DNA of 64,000 bases from Glutamicibacter mishrai (GTDB lineage: Bacteria; Actinomycetota; Actinomycetes; Actinomycetales; Micrococcaceae): the NCBI RefSeq assembly GCF_012221945.1, contig NZ_CP032549.1, positions 1,736,001 to 1,800,000 of the forward strand, in the 5' to 3' direction. The notes under the pieces are model-generated. The model saw only the letters and a program-made list of their open reading frames with translations. It searched no databases and was not told the origin of the DNA. A program made the position numbers and the translations under genes. Below, one piece after another: positions 27,443-39,467 of this stretch (the first letter of the stretch is position 1; each line of letters starts with the position of its first letter).

Positions 27443-27912
27443 ATAACAAGAAACCACAGGTGTGGATAAATCTGTGGACGATCTGGTGACTACCTGCGGA
27501 TAAAGGTAGCTAACCGTGTGGACGTTAAAAATCGTGGAACTGAGTTTCAACAAGACATTGGAACTCGGTGTCAGTTTCAACCACAGATTGTTCACATGCA
27601 CAATTGCCGTCAGGTCTGATGATTTAGGGCTTATCCACAGTATCAACAAGGGTTATTAACACTCCTCCTTTAAACACTTATTCATCCAAATAACGAGTCC
27701 ACTCCTGACCCTCGAGCCAAACCTGTTCAAATCCTTTCCTCCGCAGCTCTCATCAACAGATGAGATTGAGGACTGACTTTGCATCATCAGGACGTGGCAA
27801 GATTAAAATGGAAAGAACGTGCAACTACCTGCTCTATGCTTAAGAACTTGGCGAGGGAACAACCTTCTTGGCCTGACTTAAGACTCAAGGGTGTCCGAAA
27901 GGCGGATTTTTC
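27443..27912. other. oriC: dnaA-dnaN intergenic origin candidate
   Basis: This is the position of oriC in most actinobacteria. Two exact DnaA boxes are present: TGTGGATAA (27461-27469, minus) and TTATCCACA (27631-27639, plus). Weaker sites are TGCGGATAA (27495-27503), TGTGGACGA (27473-27481) and TGTGGACGT (27517-27525). A GTTATTAAC motif (27652-27660) lies 12 bases after the second exact box, followed by AT-rich sequence. The number of exact boxes is lower than in the cluster at 42.25 kb. The dnaN promoter must also lie here. Confidence 0.8.
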
Positions 27913-29040
27913 GTGAAGTTCAGCGTTGAAAAGGATGTATTGGCAGAAGCCGTATCCTGGACCGCCCGGTCCCTGGCACAACGCCCACCCTCACCAGTAC
28001 TTGCTGGCATTTTGATCACGACCCATGAAGGCCTAGTTCGCCTCGAGGGTTTTGATTATGAGATCTCCTCGCACATTGAGATTCCTGCAGATATCTCTGA
28101 GCAAGGTTCGATCTTGGTCTCCGGCAAGCTCTTGGCTGAGATCACTCGTTCATTGCCAAATTCCACGGTGACCTTGGAAACCGATGGTTCAAAGATTTCG
28201 TTGACCTGTGGTCGCTCGCGATTCCACCTGGCCACCATGCCAGTTGATGAGTACCCGACGCTGCCAGAGCTTCCAGCCATTGCCGGCACCATCGACGGCC
28301 AGGCCTTCGCTGCTGCGGTATCCCAGGTCATCGTCGCAGCGTCCAAGGATGACACCCTTCCGGTGCTCACCGGCATCAAGGTTGAGATTGAAAACGATCT
28401 GATCACCTTCTTGGCTACCGACCGCTACCGCTTGGCCCTGCGTGAACTGAACTGGACTCCGAACACTTCGGAGATCTCTACTTCATTCCTGATCAAGGCG
28501 AAGACCCTGAGCGAAGTCGCGAAGACCCTTTCCGGTGCTGGCGAATTGAAACTGGCTATCAGCGAGAAGGGCGACATGGTTGGCTTCGAAAGCTCCAACC
28601 GACGCACCACCTCGTTGCTGATCAATGGCGAATATCCAAAGATCCGCTCGCTGTTCCCAAGCGACACCCCGATCCATGCAACGGTTCGTACCAGCGAGCT
28701 GATGGAAGCCGTCCGACGCGTATCGGTTGTTGCTGAACGCAATACGCCGGTACGCATGGCCTTCACCGACGGACAGCTGACCTTGGATGCAGGCACCGGC
28801 GAAGACGCCCAGGCTGAGGAAGCTATCGTTGCTTCCTTGCGCGGCGAAGATATCGTGGTTGCCTTCAACCCGACCTTCTTGTCCGAAGGCTTGAACTCGT
28901 TCACCACTGATTTCGTGCGTTTCTCCTTCACCAGCGCGCCGAAGCCGGCAATGCTCACCGGGCAGAAGCAGCTGGACGAAGCCGACCAGGATCAGTACCG
29001 CTACCTCGTGATGCCGGTACGCTTGCCAAACTCGAACTAA
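27913..29040 (+). CDS. dnaN: DNA polymerase III sliding clamp (beta)
   Basis: The ring-shaped processivity clamp, a homodimer around DNA. The protein is 375 residues and begins MKFSVEKDVLAEAVSWTARS. It shows the internal three-fold repeat pattern, with the conserved FLATDRYRLALRE near 165 and YLVMPVRLP at the extreme C-terminus. The start is GTG 27913. recF follows after a perfect hairpin in the 57-base gap, so part of the message may end there. Confidence 0.97.
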   Translation: MKFSVEKDVLAEAVSWTARSLAQRPPSPVLAGILITTHEGLVRLEGFDYEISSHIEIPADISEQGSILVSGKLLAEITRSLPNSTVTLETDGSKISLTCGRSRFHLATMPVDEYPTLPELPAIAGTIDGQAFAAAVSQVIVAASKDDTLPVLTGIKVEIENDLITFLATDRYRLALRELNWTPNTSEISTSFLIKAKTLSEVAKTLSGAGELKLAISEKGDMVGFESSNRRTTSLLINGEYPKIRSLFPSDTPIHATVRTSELMEAVRRVSVVAERNTPVRMAFTDGQLTLDAGTGEDAQAEEAIVASLRGEDIVVAFNPTFLSEGLNSFTTDFVRFSFTSAPKPAMLTGQKQLDEADQDQYRYLVMPVRLPNSN

Positions 29041-29049
29041 GCCAATTGC

Positions 29050-29076
29050 GTGGTGGATGAATACTTCATCCACCAC
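29050..29076 (+). terminator. perfect hairpin between dnaN and recF
   Basis: GTGGTGGATGAA (29050-29061) pairs perfectly with TTCATCCACCAC (29065-29076), leaving a three-base loop. Only a short T-rich stretch (CTCGTTTCTG) follows, so it may attenuate transcription into recF rather than stop it completely. Confidence 0.6.
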
Positions 29077-29097
29077 CTCGTTTCTGTCAGGACCCCG

Positions 29098-30261
29098 GTG
29101 TATATATCGCAGCTTTCCCTCACGAGCTTCCGCTCGTATGCGCAGGCCGACGTGCACCTGGCTCCTGGCATCAACGTGCTCATTGGACCCAACGGCGTGG
29201 GCAAAACTAACATCGTTGAATCCATTGGCTATCTGGCGAATTTGGCGTCCCACCGAGTCAGCAACGATGCTCCGCTGCTGAATTTCGGCGCTGAAAGAGC
29301 GCTCATCCGCGGCACTTTGCATCGCGGCAGCCAAAGAACCACGCTGGAAGTCGAAATCACCAGCGGCAAGCTCAATCGAGCTCGAATCAACCGGGCCAAC
29401 CCGGTGCGCGCTCGAGAGATTCTCGGCATGGTGCGCACCGTGCTCTTCGCTCCCGAAGACTTGGCGCTGGTCAAGGGCGATCCTTCGCACCGGCGGAAAT
29501 TCCTGGACGAGCTGCTCGTCGCCTTGCGCCCGATCGAAGCCGGGACCAAAAACGACTACGAACGAATCGTGAAACAGCGCAATGCGCTGCTCAAGTCGAT
29601 CCGCGGAAAATCCAAACTCACGTCCTCGCAGGAGAACACACTCAAAGCCTGGGACCTGCAGCTGGCCACCTGCGGCGCCCGGCTCATTCGCGGTCGCCTC
29701 GATGTTCTTATGCTGATTAGGCCATATATGCAGGCTGCCTATGCTGATCTTGCTGACGGTGCCAAAGACGCCAAGGCGATCTACCGTTCGTCGTTGGAAA
29801 ATGAAGCCGACGAAAACAGCCTCGAGACCATCTCGCTCGAGAACCTGAGCCAGGAAGAAATCCAGGATCTGCTGCTGGACGCCATTGAGGCCAACCGCAG
29901 CCGGGAACTGGACCGCGGCGTTTCCCTCTTCGGCCCGCACCGCGACGATTTAACCCTGATTTTGGGCCCCACGCCGGCCAAGGGCTACGCCTCCCACGGC
30001 GAAACCTGGTCTTTTGCCCTCGCACTTCGCCTCGCGGCCTATCGGGTCTTTGGCGATGATGATCCTCGCCCCGGTTCAGGACCGATCTTGATCCTTGACG
30101 ATGTTTTTGCCGAATTGGACGCGACTCGTCGCGACCGGCTGGCCCATATCGTTGCCGGAGCCGAGCAGGTCCTGGTGACCGCGGCAGTTGTGGAAGATGT
30201 CCCCGAAGCGCTGAAGGGACATTTCTTCCAGGTATCCCCTGGCCAGGTCGTCGATGCGTGA
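29098..30261 (+). CDS. recF: DNA repair protein RecF
   Basis: An SMC-like ATPase that helps load RecA at gaps. Walker A is GPNGVGKTN (about residues 30-38), and the signature-like FGPHRDDLTLILG and Walker B ILILDDVFAELD are near 277 and 331. The GTG at 29098 (VYISQLSLTSFRSY) is the usual N-terminus, with AGGA five bases upstream; the longer reading from 29050 runs through the hairpin. The length is 387 residues. The stop overlaps the next start by eight bases. Confidence 0.95.
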   Translation: MYISQLSLTSFRSYAQADVHLAPGINVLIGPNGVGKTNIVESIGYLANLASHRVSNDAPLLNFGAERALIRGTLHRGSQRTTLEVEITSGKLNRARINRANPVRAREILGMVRTVLFAPEDLALVKGDPSHRRKFLDELLVALRPIEAGTKNDYERIVKQRNALLKSIRGKSKLTSSQENTLKAWDLQLATCGARLIRGRLDVLMLIRPYMQAAYADLADGAKDAKAIYRSSLENEADENSLETISLENLSQEEIQDLLLDAIEANRSRELDRGVSLFGPHRDDLTLILGPTPAKGYASHGETWSFALALRLAAYRVFGDDDPRPGSGPILILDDVFAELDATRRDRLAHIVAGAEQVLVTAAVVEDVPEALKGHFFQVSPGQVVDA

Positions 30262-30811
30262 ACCTGAAGAACGAGACGAACATCGTTTTGATCCGGAGCT
30301 CGATGCCGCCAAGGCGTTGCTGAACCGGATGCGCAAGCTCGCTGAAGAACGCGGCGATCGGCGCGTTGACGCGGCGCGCATGGAAAAAGTCCGCAAACGC
30401 CAGGCAGCCCGGCGCGGCTTCATGGACAAGGGCGGATCACCCGAGCCCGGTGCCATCCGGGACCCCCGGGCCATTGGCGAAGTGGTTGCGCGCCTGTCCA
30501 AGGCACGCGGCTGGAATACCCAGGTGGCCGTGGGATCGGTGCTGGGCCGTTGGAACGAAATGGTCGGCGAGGATATCGCCGCGCACTGCAAACCCGAATC
30601 CTTTGAAGACACCGTGGTGATCGTGCGCTGCGATTCAACCTCGTGGGCAACACAGTTGCGCCTACTCAGCCACCAATTACTGAAGAAATTTGATGCTGAA
30701 CTAGGCCCCGGGATCGTGACCGTGATCCGGGTCCTCGGTCCCAATGCCCCGTCATGGCGCCATGGCATGCGTTCGGTGGCTGGGCGGGGTCCTCGGGACA
30801 CCTACGGATAA
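30254..30811 (+). CDS. dciA: DciA-type DUF721 protein
   Basis: A 185-residue protein of the DUF721 family; DciA proteins promote replicative-helicase loading where DnaC is absent. The conserved core VGSVLGRWNEMVGEDIAAHC begins near residue 94 and leads into VIVRCDSTSWATQLRLL. The N-terminal half is basic (RMRKLAEERGDRRVDAARM). It overlaps recF by eight bases and lies just ahead of gyrB, the common actinobacterial location. The 284-base gap after it contains a GTGGC/GCCAC hairpin but no clear promoter. Confidence 0.88.
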   Translation: MREPEERDEHRFDPELDAAKALLNRMRKLAEERGDRRVDAARMEKVRKRQAARRGFMDKGGSPEPGAIRDPRAIGEVVARLSKARGWNTQVAVGSVLGRWNEMVGEDIAAHCKPESFEDTVVIVRCDSTSWATQLRLLSHQLLKKFDAELGPGIVTVIRVLGPNAPSWRHGMRSVAGRGPRDTYG

Positions 30812-31095
30812 AAATTGCTGATACGGCATATGGCGCACTAACGGACCCGGAGGATGGATCCCCCCTCACTTGAGCTCCGCAACTGCCTCAGATGGTCAAT
30901 TACTAGCTTTATGTGGCTGATTTAGGCCACAGAAGCACCGATTATTTTGCTCAACGCGGTAGAATTAGAGGTAGTGAAATGACTTTAGCGCGGGTTATGC
31001 CCTGCGGTGAGGTCCCTCCAGACCAAGATCGCCAAAAATGCCCCACTGGGCACCAACGGTGATCGCGCGCCAAATTCGAGGAGTTCGTAGCACCC

Positions 31096-33159
<2,064 letters not shown>

Positions 33160-33214
33160 TCGGCCGCGCCGATCGACTATCCACCGAAGACTTTTTGACT
33201 TATAAGGGAAAAAA

Positions 33215-35842
33215 TTGAGCGACGAGCAAACCCCTGAGAACGAACCCATGGACGGCGAGGTCCTCGAGCCGATCCATGACGGCGGGCGCATCGACCAGAT
33301 CGACCTGCAGACCGAAATGCAGCGGTCCTACCTGGACTACGCCATGGCCGTCATCGTCGGCCGCGCGCTGCCCGATGTGCGCGATGGACTGAAGCCAGTG
33401 CACCGCCGCGTGCTGTACGCGATGTACGACGGCGGCTACCGCCCGGAACGCGCCTACAACAAGTGCGCCCGCGTGGTCGGCGAAGTCATGGGCCAGTACC
33501 ACCCGCACGGCGATACCGCGATCTACGACGCACTGGTCCGCCTGATCCAGGACTGGGTCATGCGCTACCCGCTGGCCCTGGGCCAGGGCAACTTCGGCTC
33601 GCCAGGCAACGACGGCGCCGCCGCCCAGCGTTACACCGAAACCAAGATGGCCCCGCTGGCCATGGAAATGGTCCGCGACATCAACGAGAACACCGTTGAT
33701 TTCCAGGACAACTACGACGGCAAGAACCAGGAGCCAACGGTTCTGCCGGCCCGCTTCCCTAACCTCTTGGTCAACGGCTCCTCCGGCATCGCCGTGGGCA
33801 TGGCCACGAACATTCCGCCGCATAACCTTCGCGAAGTCGCCGAGGGCGTGCAGTGGTACCTGAAGAACCCCGAGGCAAGCCGCGAAGAGCTGCTCGCCGA
33901 GCTGATGCTGCGCGTGAAGGGCCCGGACTTCCCATCCGGCGCGATGATCCTTGGCACCAAGGGCATCGCCGATGCCTACCGCACCGGCCGCGGCTCGATC
34001 ACCATGCGCGCCGTGGTGAACGTCGAGGAAATCCAGGGCCGTACCTGCCTGGTGGTCACCGAGCTGCCATATATGGCCAACCCGGATAACCTCGCGGTGA
34101 AGATCGCCGAACTGGTGCGCGACGGCAAGATCGCCGGCATCGCCGATATGCGCGACGAGACTTCCGGCCGCACCGGCCAGCGCCTGGTCATCGTGCTCAA
34201 GCGCGACGCCGTGGCAAAGGTCGTGCTGAACAACCTGTACAAGCACACCGAGCTGCAGACCAACTTCTCGGCCAATATGCTCGCGATCGTCGACGGGGTG
34301 CCACGCACCCTGCCGCTGGACGGGTTCATCCGCCACTGGGTCACCCACCAGATCGAAGTCATCGTCCGCCGCACCCAGTTCCGCTTGAAGAAGGCCGAAG
34401 AAGAGGCCCACATCCTGCGCGGCCTGCTCAAGGCCCTGGATGCCCTGGACGAGGTCATCGCGCTGATCCGCCGTTCGGCTACCACCGAGGCGGCCCGCGA
34501 CGGGTTGATGGAAATGCTGAGCATCGACGAGGACCAGGCCCGCGCCATCCTGGACATGCAGCTGCGCCGCCTGGCCGCCCTCGAGCGCCAGAAGATCCAG
34601 GATCGCCACGCCGAGCTCGAGCGCATGATCGCCGAATTCCAGACCATCATCGCGTCCCCGGAACGCCAGCGCGAGATCGTTTCCGAGGAACTGCAGGAAA
34701 TCGTCGACAAGCACGGAGATGACCGCCGCACCAAGATCCTCATGGGCTACGACGGCGACATGAGCGTTGAAGACCTGATCCCTGAAGAGGAAATGGTCGT
34801 CACCATCACCCGCGGCGGCTACGTCAAGCGCACCCGCATTGACAACTACCGCTCGCAGGCCCGCGGCGGCAAGGGCATCAAGGGCGCCAACCTGCGCGGG
34901 GACGATGTGGTGGAGCACTTCTTCGTCACTTCGACCCACAACTGGCTGCTGTTCTTCACCAACCATGGCCGCGTCTACCGCACCAAGTGCTACGAGCTGG
35001 CCGAGGCCGGCCGCGACGCCAAGGGCCAGCACGTGGCCAACGTGATGGCCTTCCAGCCGGACGAGCACATCGCCCAGGTATTGGATCTGCGCACCTACCA
35101 GGACGCGCAGTACCTGATGCTGGCGACCCGCAACGGCCTGGTGAAGAAGACCCGCCTGGAAGACTACGACACCAACCGCACCGCCGGCGTGATCGCCATC
35201 AACCTGCGTGATGATGATGAACTCGTCTCCGCGCAGCTGGTGAGCGAATCCGATGATGTGATGCTCGTCTCGCGCAAGGGCCAGTCGGTCCGCTTCACCG
35301 CCACCGACACCGCGCTGCGTCCGATGGGCCGTGCAACCTCCGGTGTGACCGGCATGAAGTTCCGCGAGGGCGACGAGCTGCTGGCCGCCGACGTGGTCCG
35401 CGAGGGCGCCTTCGTCTTCACGGTGACCAATGAGGGCTACGCGAAGCGCACCGACGTGGCTGAATACCGCGTGCAATCCCGTGGTGGCTTGGGCATTAAG
35501 GTTGCCAAGCTGAACGAGGGGCGTGGCGAATTGGTCGGCGCGATGATCGTCGACGAGACCGATGAGGTCCTCGTGGTGATGGGCTCGGGCAAGGTCGTCC
35601 GCTCGGCCGCCGCGCAGGTTCCAGCCAAGGGCCGCGACACCATGGGCGTCATCTTCGCCAAGCCGGATAAGAAGGACCACATTATTGCGGTGGCCAAGAA
35701 CTCTGAGACTGAGCTCGAAGAGAACTTGGAGGAAGATGCCGTAACGTTGGACGCAGAAAACACGATCGATCAGTCATCCACCGCGCCGGAAACCGAATCG
35801 GACGCCCAGGAAGATGACACCACTAACGGAGGTAACGCATGA
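33215..35842 (+). CDS. gyrA: DNA gyrase subunit A
   Basis: The breakage-reunion subunit, 875 residues. The catalytic tyrosine lies in [10 protein letters not shown] near residue 134. In the quinolone region the sequence is [14 protein letters not shown]: the residue equivalent to E. coli Ser83 is Thr and the Asp87 equivalent is kept, so no obvious resistance change is seen. The C-terminal beta-pinwheel repeats follow from about 515. The start is TTG 33215, six bases after AAGGGA. The stop overlaps the DUF3566 start as ATGA. Confidence 0.97.
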   Translation: MSDEQTPENEPMDGEVLEPIHDGGRIDQIDLQTEMQRSYLDYAMAVIVGRALPDVRDGLKPVHRRVLYAMYDGGYRPERAYNKCARVVGEVMGQYHPHGDTAIYDALVRLIQDWVMRYPLALGQGNFGSPGNDGAAAQRYTETKMAPLAMEMVRDINENTVDFQDNYDGKNQEPTVLPARFPNLLVNGSSGIAVGMATNIPPHNLREVAEGVQWYLKNPEASREELLAELMLRVKGPDFPSGAMILGTKGIADAYRTGRGSITMRAVVNVEEIQGRTCLVVTELPYMANPDNLAVKIAELVRDGKIAGIADMRDETSGRTGQRLVIVLKRDAVAKVVLNNLYKHTELQTNFSANMLAIVDGVPRTLPLDGFIRHWVTHQIEVIVRRTQFRLKKAEEEAHILRGLLKALDALDEVIALIRRSATTEAARDGLMEMLSIDEDQARAILDMQLRRLAALERQKIQDRHAELERMIAEFQTIIASPERQREIVSEELQEIVDKHGDDRRTKILMGYDGDMSVEDLIPEEEMVVTITRGGYVKRTRIDNYRSQARGGKGIKGANLRGDDVVEHFFVTSTHNWLLFFTNHGRVYRTKCYELAEAGRDAKGQHVANVMAFQPDEHIAQVLDLRTYQDAQYLMLATRNGLVKKTRLEDYDTNRTAGVIAINLRDDDELVSAQLVSESDDVMLVSRKGQSVRFTATDTALRPMGRATSGVTGMKFREGDELLAADVVREGAFVFTVTNEGYAKRTDVAEYRVQSRGGLGIKVAKLNEGRGELVGAMIVDETDEVLVVMGSGKVVRSAAAQVPAKGRDTMGVIFAKPDKKDHIIAVAKNSETELEENLEEDAVTLDAENTIDQSSTAPETESDAQEDDTTNGGNA

Positions 35843-36456
35843 GCACGCCCTCGACGCCACGCCCCAGCGGCAGTGCCCCGAAGAGCGAAGCGCCGCGACC
35901 TACCCAGGTAAAGCGTCCGGCATCAACTGGCACCGGTAGCCGCCCAGCCGCCGCAGGTGCCAAGCCAGCTGCAGGTGCCAAGCCGGCCGCCGGCCAGGCT
36001 CGTCCCGCAGGTTCCCGCCCGACAGGCCAGCGGCCAACCGGCGCCCAGCGTCCGGCCAACGGCCAGGAGCGCCTGGTACGCCCGGCCCCCAAGGCCAAGG
36101 TGCGCAAGGCCCGCTTGCTGGTTTCCAAGGTTGAGCCATTCTCGGTCCTGAAGCTGGCCTTCCTGCTCTCGGTAGCCTTCGGTGTGATCACCGTGGTCGC
36201 GGCCGTTGGCATCTGGGCCCTGCTGGACCTGATGGGTACGTTCGACGCATTCAACCAGCTGATCCAGGACGCGATGGCTGAAGGCGGCTTCGACCTGCGC
36301 CAGAGCATGTCCCTTGGCCAGGTGGCTTCCTACGCGACGATTATCGCCGTGGTGAACGTCGTGGTCATTTCCGTCATCTCGATGCTGGGTGCGGTGCTGT
36401 ACAACATCGCCGCTTCGCTGGTCGGCGGCGTCGGAGTGACCCTCACCGACGACTAG
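35839..36456 (+). CDS. DUF3566 membrane protein downstream of gyrA
   Basis: A 205-residue protein with an N-terminal low-complexity half rich in Pro, Ala, Gly and Arg. Two membrane segments follow, one around [20 protein letters not shown] near residue 112 and one near [17 protein letters not shown] near 174. It fits the actinobacterial DUF3566 family found after gyrA, such as Rv0007. It overlaps gyrA by four bases and ends in a strong terminator. Function is unknown; linkage with gyrase suggests co-expression only. Confidence 0.88.
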   Translation: MSTPSTPRPSGSAPKSEAPRPTQVKRPASTGTGSRPAAAGAKPAAGAKPAAGQARPAGSRPTGQRPTGAQRPANGQERLVRPAPKAKVRKARLLVSKVEPFSVLKLAFLLSVAFGVITVVAAVGIWALLDLMGTFDAFNQLIQDAMAEGGFDLRQSMSLGQVASYATIIAVVNVVVISVISMLGAVLYNIAASLVGGVGVTLTDD

Positions 36457-36468
36457 AAACACCCCTAG

Positions 36469-36515
36469 TCGAGCCCGGGTTTCATGCTGTGATGCATGAC
36501 ACCCGGGCTCGATTT
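36469..36515 (+). terminator. terminator of the gyrBA operon
   Basis: TCGAGCCCGGGT (36469-36480) pairs with ACCCGGGCTCGA (36501-36512), twelve pairs, with an inner CATGC/GCATG stem (36483-36498). It is followed by TTT. Confidence 0.85.
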
Positions 36516-36576
36516 GTATCTTCTGGAAATCCCCGGTAGAGTTTTATTTCGTTCCAAAGGGAACAAACAAAAGCAA

Positions 36577-36650
36577 GGGCGTATAGCTCAGGCGGTTAGA
36601 GCGCTTCGCTGATAACGAAGAGGTCCCAAGTTCAAGTCTTGGTACGCCCA
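36577..36650 (+). tRNA. tRNA-Ile (GAT)
   Basis: A 74-base cloverleaf with acceptor stem GGGCGTA/TACGCCC, a T-loop TTCAAGT and anticodon GAT at 36611-36613 inside the loop of CTTCG/CGAAG. The discriminator base is A at 36650. CCA is not encoded. Confidence 0.97.
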
Positions 36651-36681
36651 CGGAAACCTTGCTGGAGAGAAAGAGGAAGTA

Positions 36682-36801
36682 ATGAAAAAGTTCCTGGTTC
36701 TCGCAACGATTGCGACTGCTGCGGTAGTCTTGGTCAAGAAAGCGAAGGCTTCTTCGGAAACAAAGGAAACCTGGCATCAGGTAGCCGATAAAGTTTCCTA
36801 A
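36682..36801 (+). CDS. DLW-39 family small protein
   Basis: A 39-residue protein starting MKKFLVLATIATAAVVLVKK, with one hydrophobic helix followed by a polar tail ending TWHQVADKVS. It matches the actinobacterial DLW-39 group in length and in its location between tRNA-Ile and tRNA-Ala near gyrA. The DLW triplet itself is replaced here by ETW. A ribosome-binding site GAGGAAG is upstream. Function is not known; it is probably a membrane micropeptide. Confidence 0.85.
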   Translation: MKKFLVLATIATAAVVLVKKAKASSETKETWHQVADKVS

Positions 36802-36808
36802 AGCTTTT

Positions 36809-36881
<73 letters not shown>

Positions 36882-36893
36882 CAAAAGAGAATG

Positions 36894-36923
36894 GCGGAAA
36901 GCATCAGCTTTCCGCTAATTCTT
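36894..36923 (+). terminator. terminator after tRNA-Ala copy 1
   Basis: GCGGAAAGC (36894-36902) pairs with GCTTTCCGC (36907-36915) over the loop ATCA and is followed by TAATTCTTTTT. Confidence 0.8.
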
Positions 36924-36976
36924 TTTGATTGATCCGCAACGGGTCGGTCGGTGTGGAACACCAGATAAATAAATAC

Positions 36977-37049
<73 letters not shown>

Positions 37050-37054
37050 CAGTC

Positions 37055-37088
37055 AAAGGACGGAAAGCATCTGCTTTCCGTCCTTTTT
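37055..37088 (+). terminator. terminator after tRNA-Ala copy 2
   Basis: AAAGGACGGAAAGC (37055-37068) pairs with GCTTTCCGTCCTTT (37073-37086) over ATCT and is followed by TT. The hairpin resembles the one after copy 1, so part of the flank may have been duplicated too. Confidence 0.9.
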
Positions 37089-37110
37089 CGATCTCCGTGT
37101 TCTGGCGCTG

Positions 37111-38253
37111 CTAGCGGCTGATCCGCGCCATCCGCACATGCTGGTAGTGATCCAAGAGCTGTTCGCCGATGCTGAACCATGAACGATCCTGCACGCTGCG
37201 CAAGGCAGCGCTGGCAAAGGCCAGGCGCTTCGCGTCGTCGTAGACTAGGTCGCTGACCCGGCTGCGCAGTTCATTGAGGTTTCCCGGCTGGTACAGCCAG
37301 CCCGTGCGCGAAGAATCAACCAGATCCAACGGCCCTCCGCGGCCCACCGCGACCACGGGCACGCCGCAAGCCATGGCTTCTTGAATGGTCTGGCAGAACG
37401 TCTCCGAAGCTCCCGGATGGACAAATACATCCATTGAGGCCATGACCTCGGCCAGCCGCTCTCCCGAAAGGAATCCGGTGAAGTGCGCGGTAGGCAGCAA
37501 AGCCCGCAATTCGCTCTCTAACGGGCCAGAACCTACGATGACGAGCCTGGTGTTCTTCAAATCCGCCAAGGCCTTCAGATCGGCGACCTGCTTCTCTGCG
37601 GCCAGGCGCCCCACATAGCCGATGACCACCTCGCCATTCGGGGCCACCGCCGACCTGAATTGCTCGCTGCGGCGGCTCGGGGTGAACTGCGCGGTGTCTA
37701 CTCCCCTGCCCGAGATCTTCAATCGGTCAATGCCCAGATCCTGCAGCTGGCGGTACGAGAAAGTACTAGGGACCAGCGACAGGTCAGCTGCGGTATGGAT
37801 TGCCCGGACATGATCCCAGAGGCGCTGGGTCAGCCACGGCATCTTATAGCGCTCGGCATAGCTTGGAACTTCGGTCTGGTAGAGCGCTACGGTGGGCAGG
37901 TTCAGTTCCTTGGCGGCGCGCAATCCCTGCCAGCCCAGGATGAAAGGGCTGGCCAGATGGACGACATCTACGCGTTCGCGGGCCAGGATCTTGCGCAAGC
38001 GCCCGACACTGGTGGTGGCCACCCGGACTTCCGGATAGCTCGCCAGGGGCATTGATGGCACCGTATGGATCGCGAAGCCCTTGTACTGGCGAGGAACGCC
38101 GTGCCCCGTCAGTTCACCAGCCAAGGAACCTGCTGGCGTGATGACCACCGCGTCGTGCCCGGTAAGCGCTAAGTGGTCCAGCGTCTTGAGAATAGAGTTG
38201 GTAACCCCATTGAAGTGGGGAAGGAACGATTCAGCAACGATAGCAACCTTCAC
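37111..38253 (-). CDS. GT4 mannosyltransferase, MgtA/PimB-like
   Basis: A 380-residue GT-B glycosyltransferase of family 4. The N-terminus VAIVAESFLPHFNGVTNSI (from residue 3) is typical of actinobacterial GDP-mannose-dependent enzymes that mannosylate lipid acceptors. The donor site includes GYVGRLAAEKQVADL near 212 and the E(x)7E motif region HPGASETFCQTIQEAMACG near 279. No membrane segment is seen, so it should be a peripheral cytoplasmic enzyme. It is a single gene, convergent with the tRNA block. The acceptor (phosphatidylinositol mannoside or glucuronyl diacylglycerol type) is uncertain. Confidence 0.8.
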   Translation of the reverse strand: MKVAIVAESFLPHFNGVTNSILKTLDHLALTGHDAVVITPAGSLAGELTGHGVPRQYKGFAIHTVPSMPLASYPEVRVATTSVGRLRKILARERVDVVHLASPFILGWQGLRAAKELNLPTVALYQTEVPSYAERYKMPWLTQRLWDHVRAIHTAADLSLVPSTFSYRQLQDLGIDRLKISGRGVDTAQFTPSRRSEQFRSAVAPNGEVVIGYVGRLAAEKQVADLKALADLKNTRLVIVGSGPLESELRALLPTAHFTGFLSGERLAEVMASMDVFVHPGASETFCQTIQEAMACGVPVVAVGRGGPLDLVDSSRTGWLYQPGNLNELRSRVSDLVYDDAKRLAFASAALRSVQDRSWFSIGEQLLDHYQHVRMARISR

Positions 38254-38364
38254 ACTTTCAGCATGGGGATCAACAGTGACATCAAAGTTAATATGACTGG
38301 GTCAGTTCATTAACTTCTGTCTTCCCATTTTTGGTAAACAGCCATTGGTGGCAAGATACCGTAA

Positions 38365-39348
38365 GTGTTGAACGATAATTCCGGCGAGGTCCGCGGCGCG
38401 GCTGACACCGCAAAGATTGAAAAAGACTCGCGCATTGCCGTATTGCTCTTCCCCGCGCTGATCCTGCTCGGCGGGCTGTGCGGCATGCTGCTTCCCCAGG
38501 CATTCCTCGGCTTCGCAGGATGGATCAATCCCCTGCTGATGGTGATCATGTTCTGCATGGGCCTGACCCTGACCTTGCCGGATTTCTCACTGGTAGTGAA
38601 GAACCCGTTGCCGGTCCTAGGCGGCGTGGTTGCCCAGTTCGTGGTGATGCCGACGATGGGCTGGCTTGTTGCCAAGCTCCTGCATCTGGATCCTGCGCTT
38701 GCCGCCGGCCTGATCCTGGTCGGCTGCGCACCGGGCGGTACCGCATCCAACGTTGTCTCGTATTTGGCTCGAGGTAACGTCGCCCTGTCTGTGGCGATGA
38801 CCTCGGTTTCAACATTGATCGCTCCGGCGCTCACTCCCTTTTTGGCGCTGTGGCTGGCTGGCCAGTACATGCCGGTCGATGCCGGCTCCATGGCGGTCAG
38901 CGTCGTGCAGATCGTGCTGATTCCGGTCATCCTCGGTCTCGTGCTTCGAATGCTGCTCAACCGGTGGGTGCTGAAGGTGACCGGAGTGCTTCCGTGGATC
39001 TCGGTCATTGCCATTACCTTCGTCGTGACCATCATCGTTGCCGGCAGTGCCCAGGCGATCCTGACTGCCGGTTTGCTGGTGCTGGTCGCGGTGATCCTGC
39101 ATAACGGTCTTGGCCTGTTGCTGGGTTATGGAGTCGGCGTCTTGATGCGCGTACCCGAAGACGCACGGCGCACGATGGCTATCGAGGTTGGCATGCAGAA
39201 TTCCGGATTGGCTGGCGGTCTGGCCAAGCAATACTTCACTCCGGAGGCGGCTTTGCCGGCTGCTGTATTCTCGGTGTGGCATAACTTGTCCGGAGCGCTC
39301 GTCGCCGCCTACTGGCGCCGTAAGAAGGCCCAGAAGGTCGAAATCTAG
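38365..39348 (+). CDS. bile acid:sodium symporter family transporter
   Basis: An integral membrane protein of 327 residues with about ten hydrophobic segments. The BASS-family stretches are present: GCAPGGTASNVVSYLARGNV near 118, and MAIEVGMQNSGLAGGLA near 272. Bacterial relatives move organic anions such as pantoate or pyruvate with sodium; the substrate here is unknown. The start is GTG 38365 and has no good ribosome-binding site, so translation may begin later. It is divergent from the mannosyltransferase. Confidence 0.88.
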   Translation: MLNDNSGEVRGAADTAKIEKDSRIAVLLFPALILLGGLCGMLLPQAFLGFAGWINPLLMVIMFCMGLTLTLPDFSLVVKNPLPVLGGVVAQFVVMPTMGWLVAKLLHLDPALAAGLILVGCAPGGTASNVVSYLARGNVALSVAMTSVSTLIAPALTPFLALWLAGQYMPVDAGSMAVSVVQIVLIPVILGLVLRMLLNRWVLKVTGVLPWISVIAITFVVTIIVAGSAQAILTAGLLVLVAVILHNGLGLLLGYGVGVLMRVPEDARRTMAIEVGMQNSGLAGGLAKQYFTPEAALPAAVFSVWHNLSGALVAAYWRRKKAQKVEI

Positions 39349-39467
39349 CAGATATAGCTACGTATTCCATATGAGGAATATTCTGATTCTTGAAGGAATC
39401 AGCACGTTCGGCCTACCCGGAGAGGCCGCTGGAAAACCGGGGTGCCAACCACCGGTAATCTGAGTCA

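Noticed and set aside
33481..33560. Quinolone-resistance change in gyrA
   Set aside because: Thr at the Ser83 equivalent and Asp at Asp87 are compatible with wild-type forms, so no claim is made.
33200..35680. Long minus-strand open frame opposite gyrA (826 codons)
   Set aside because: It is a shadow of gyrA created by codon bias; gyrA has unmistakable motifs over the same bases, and the reverse frame is His/Val/Gly/Gln-rich without family likeness.
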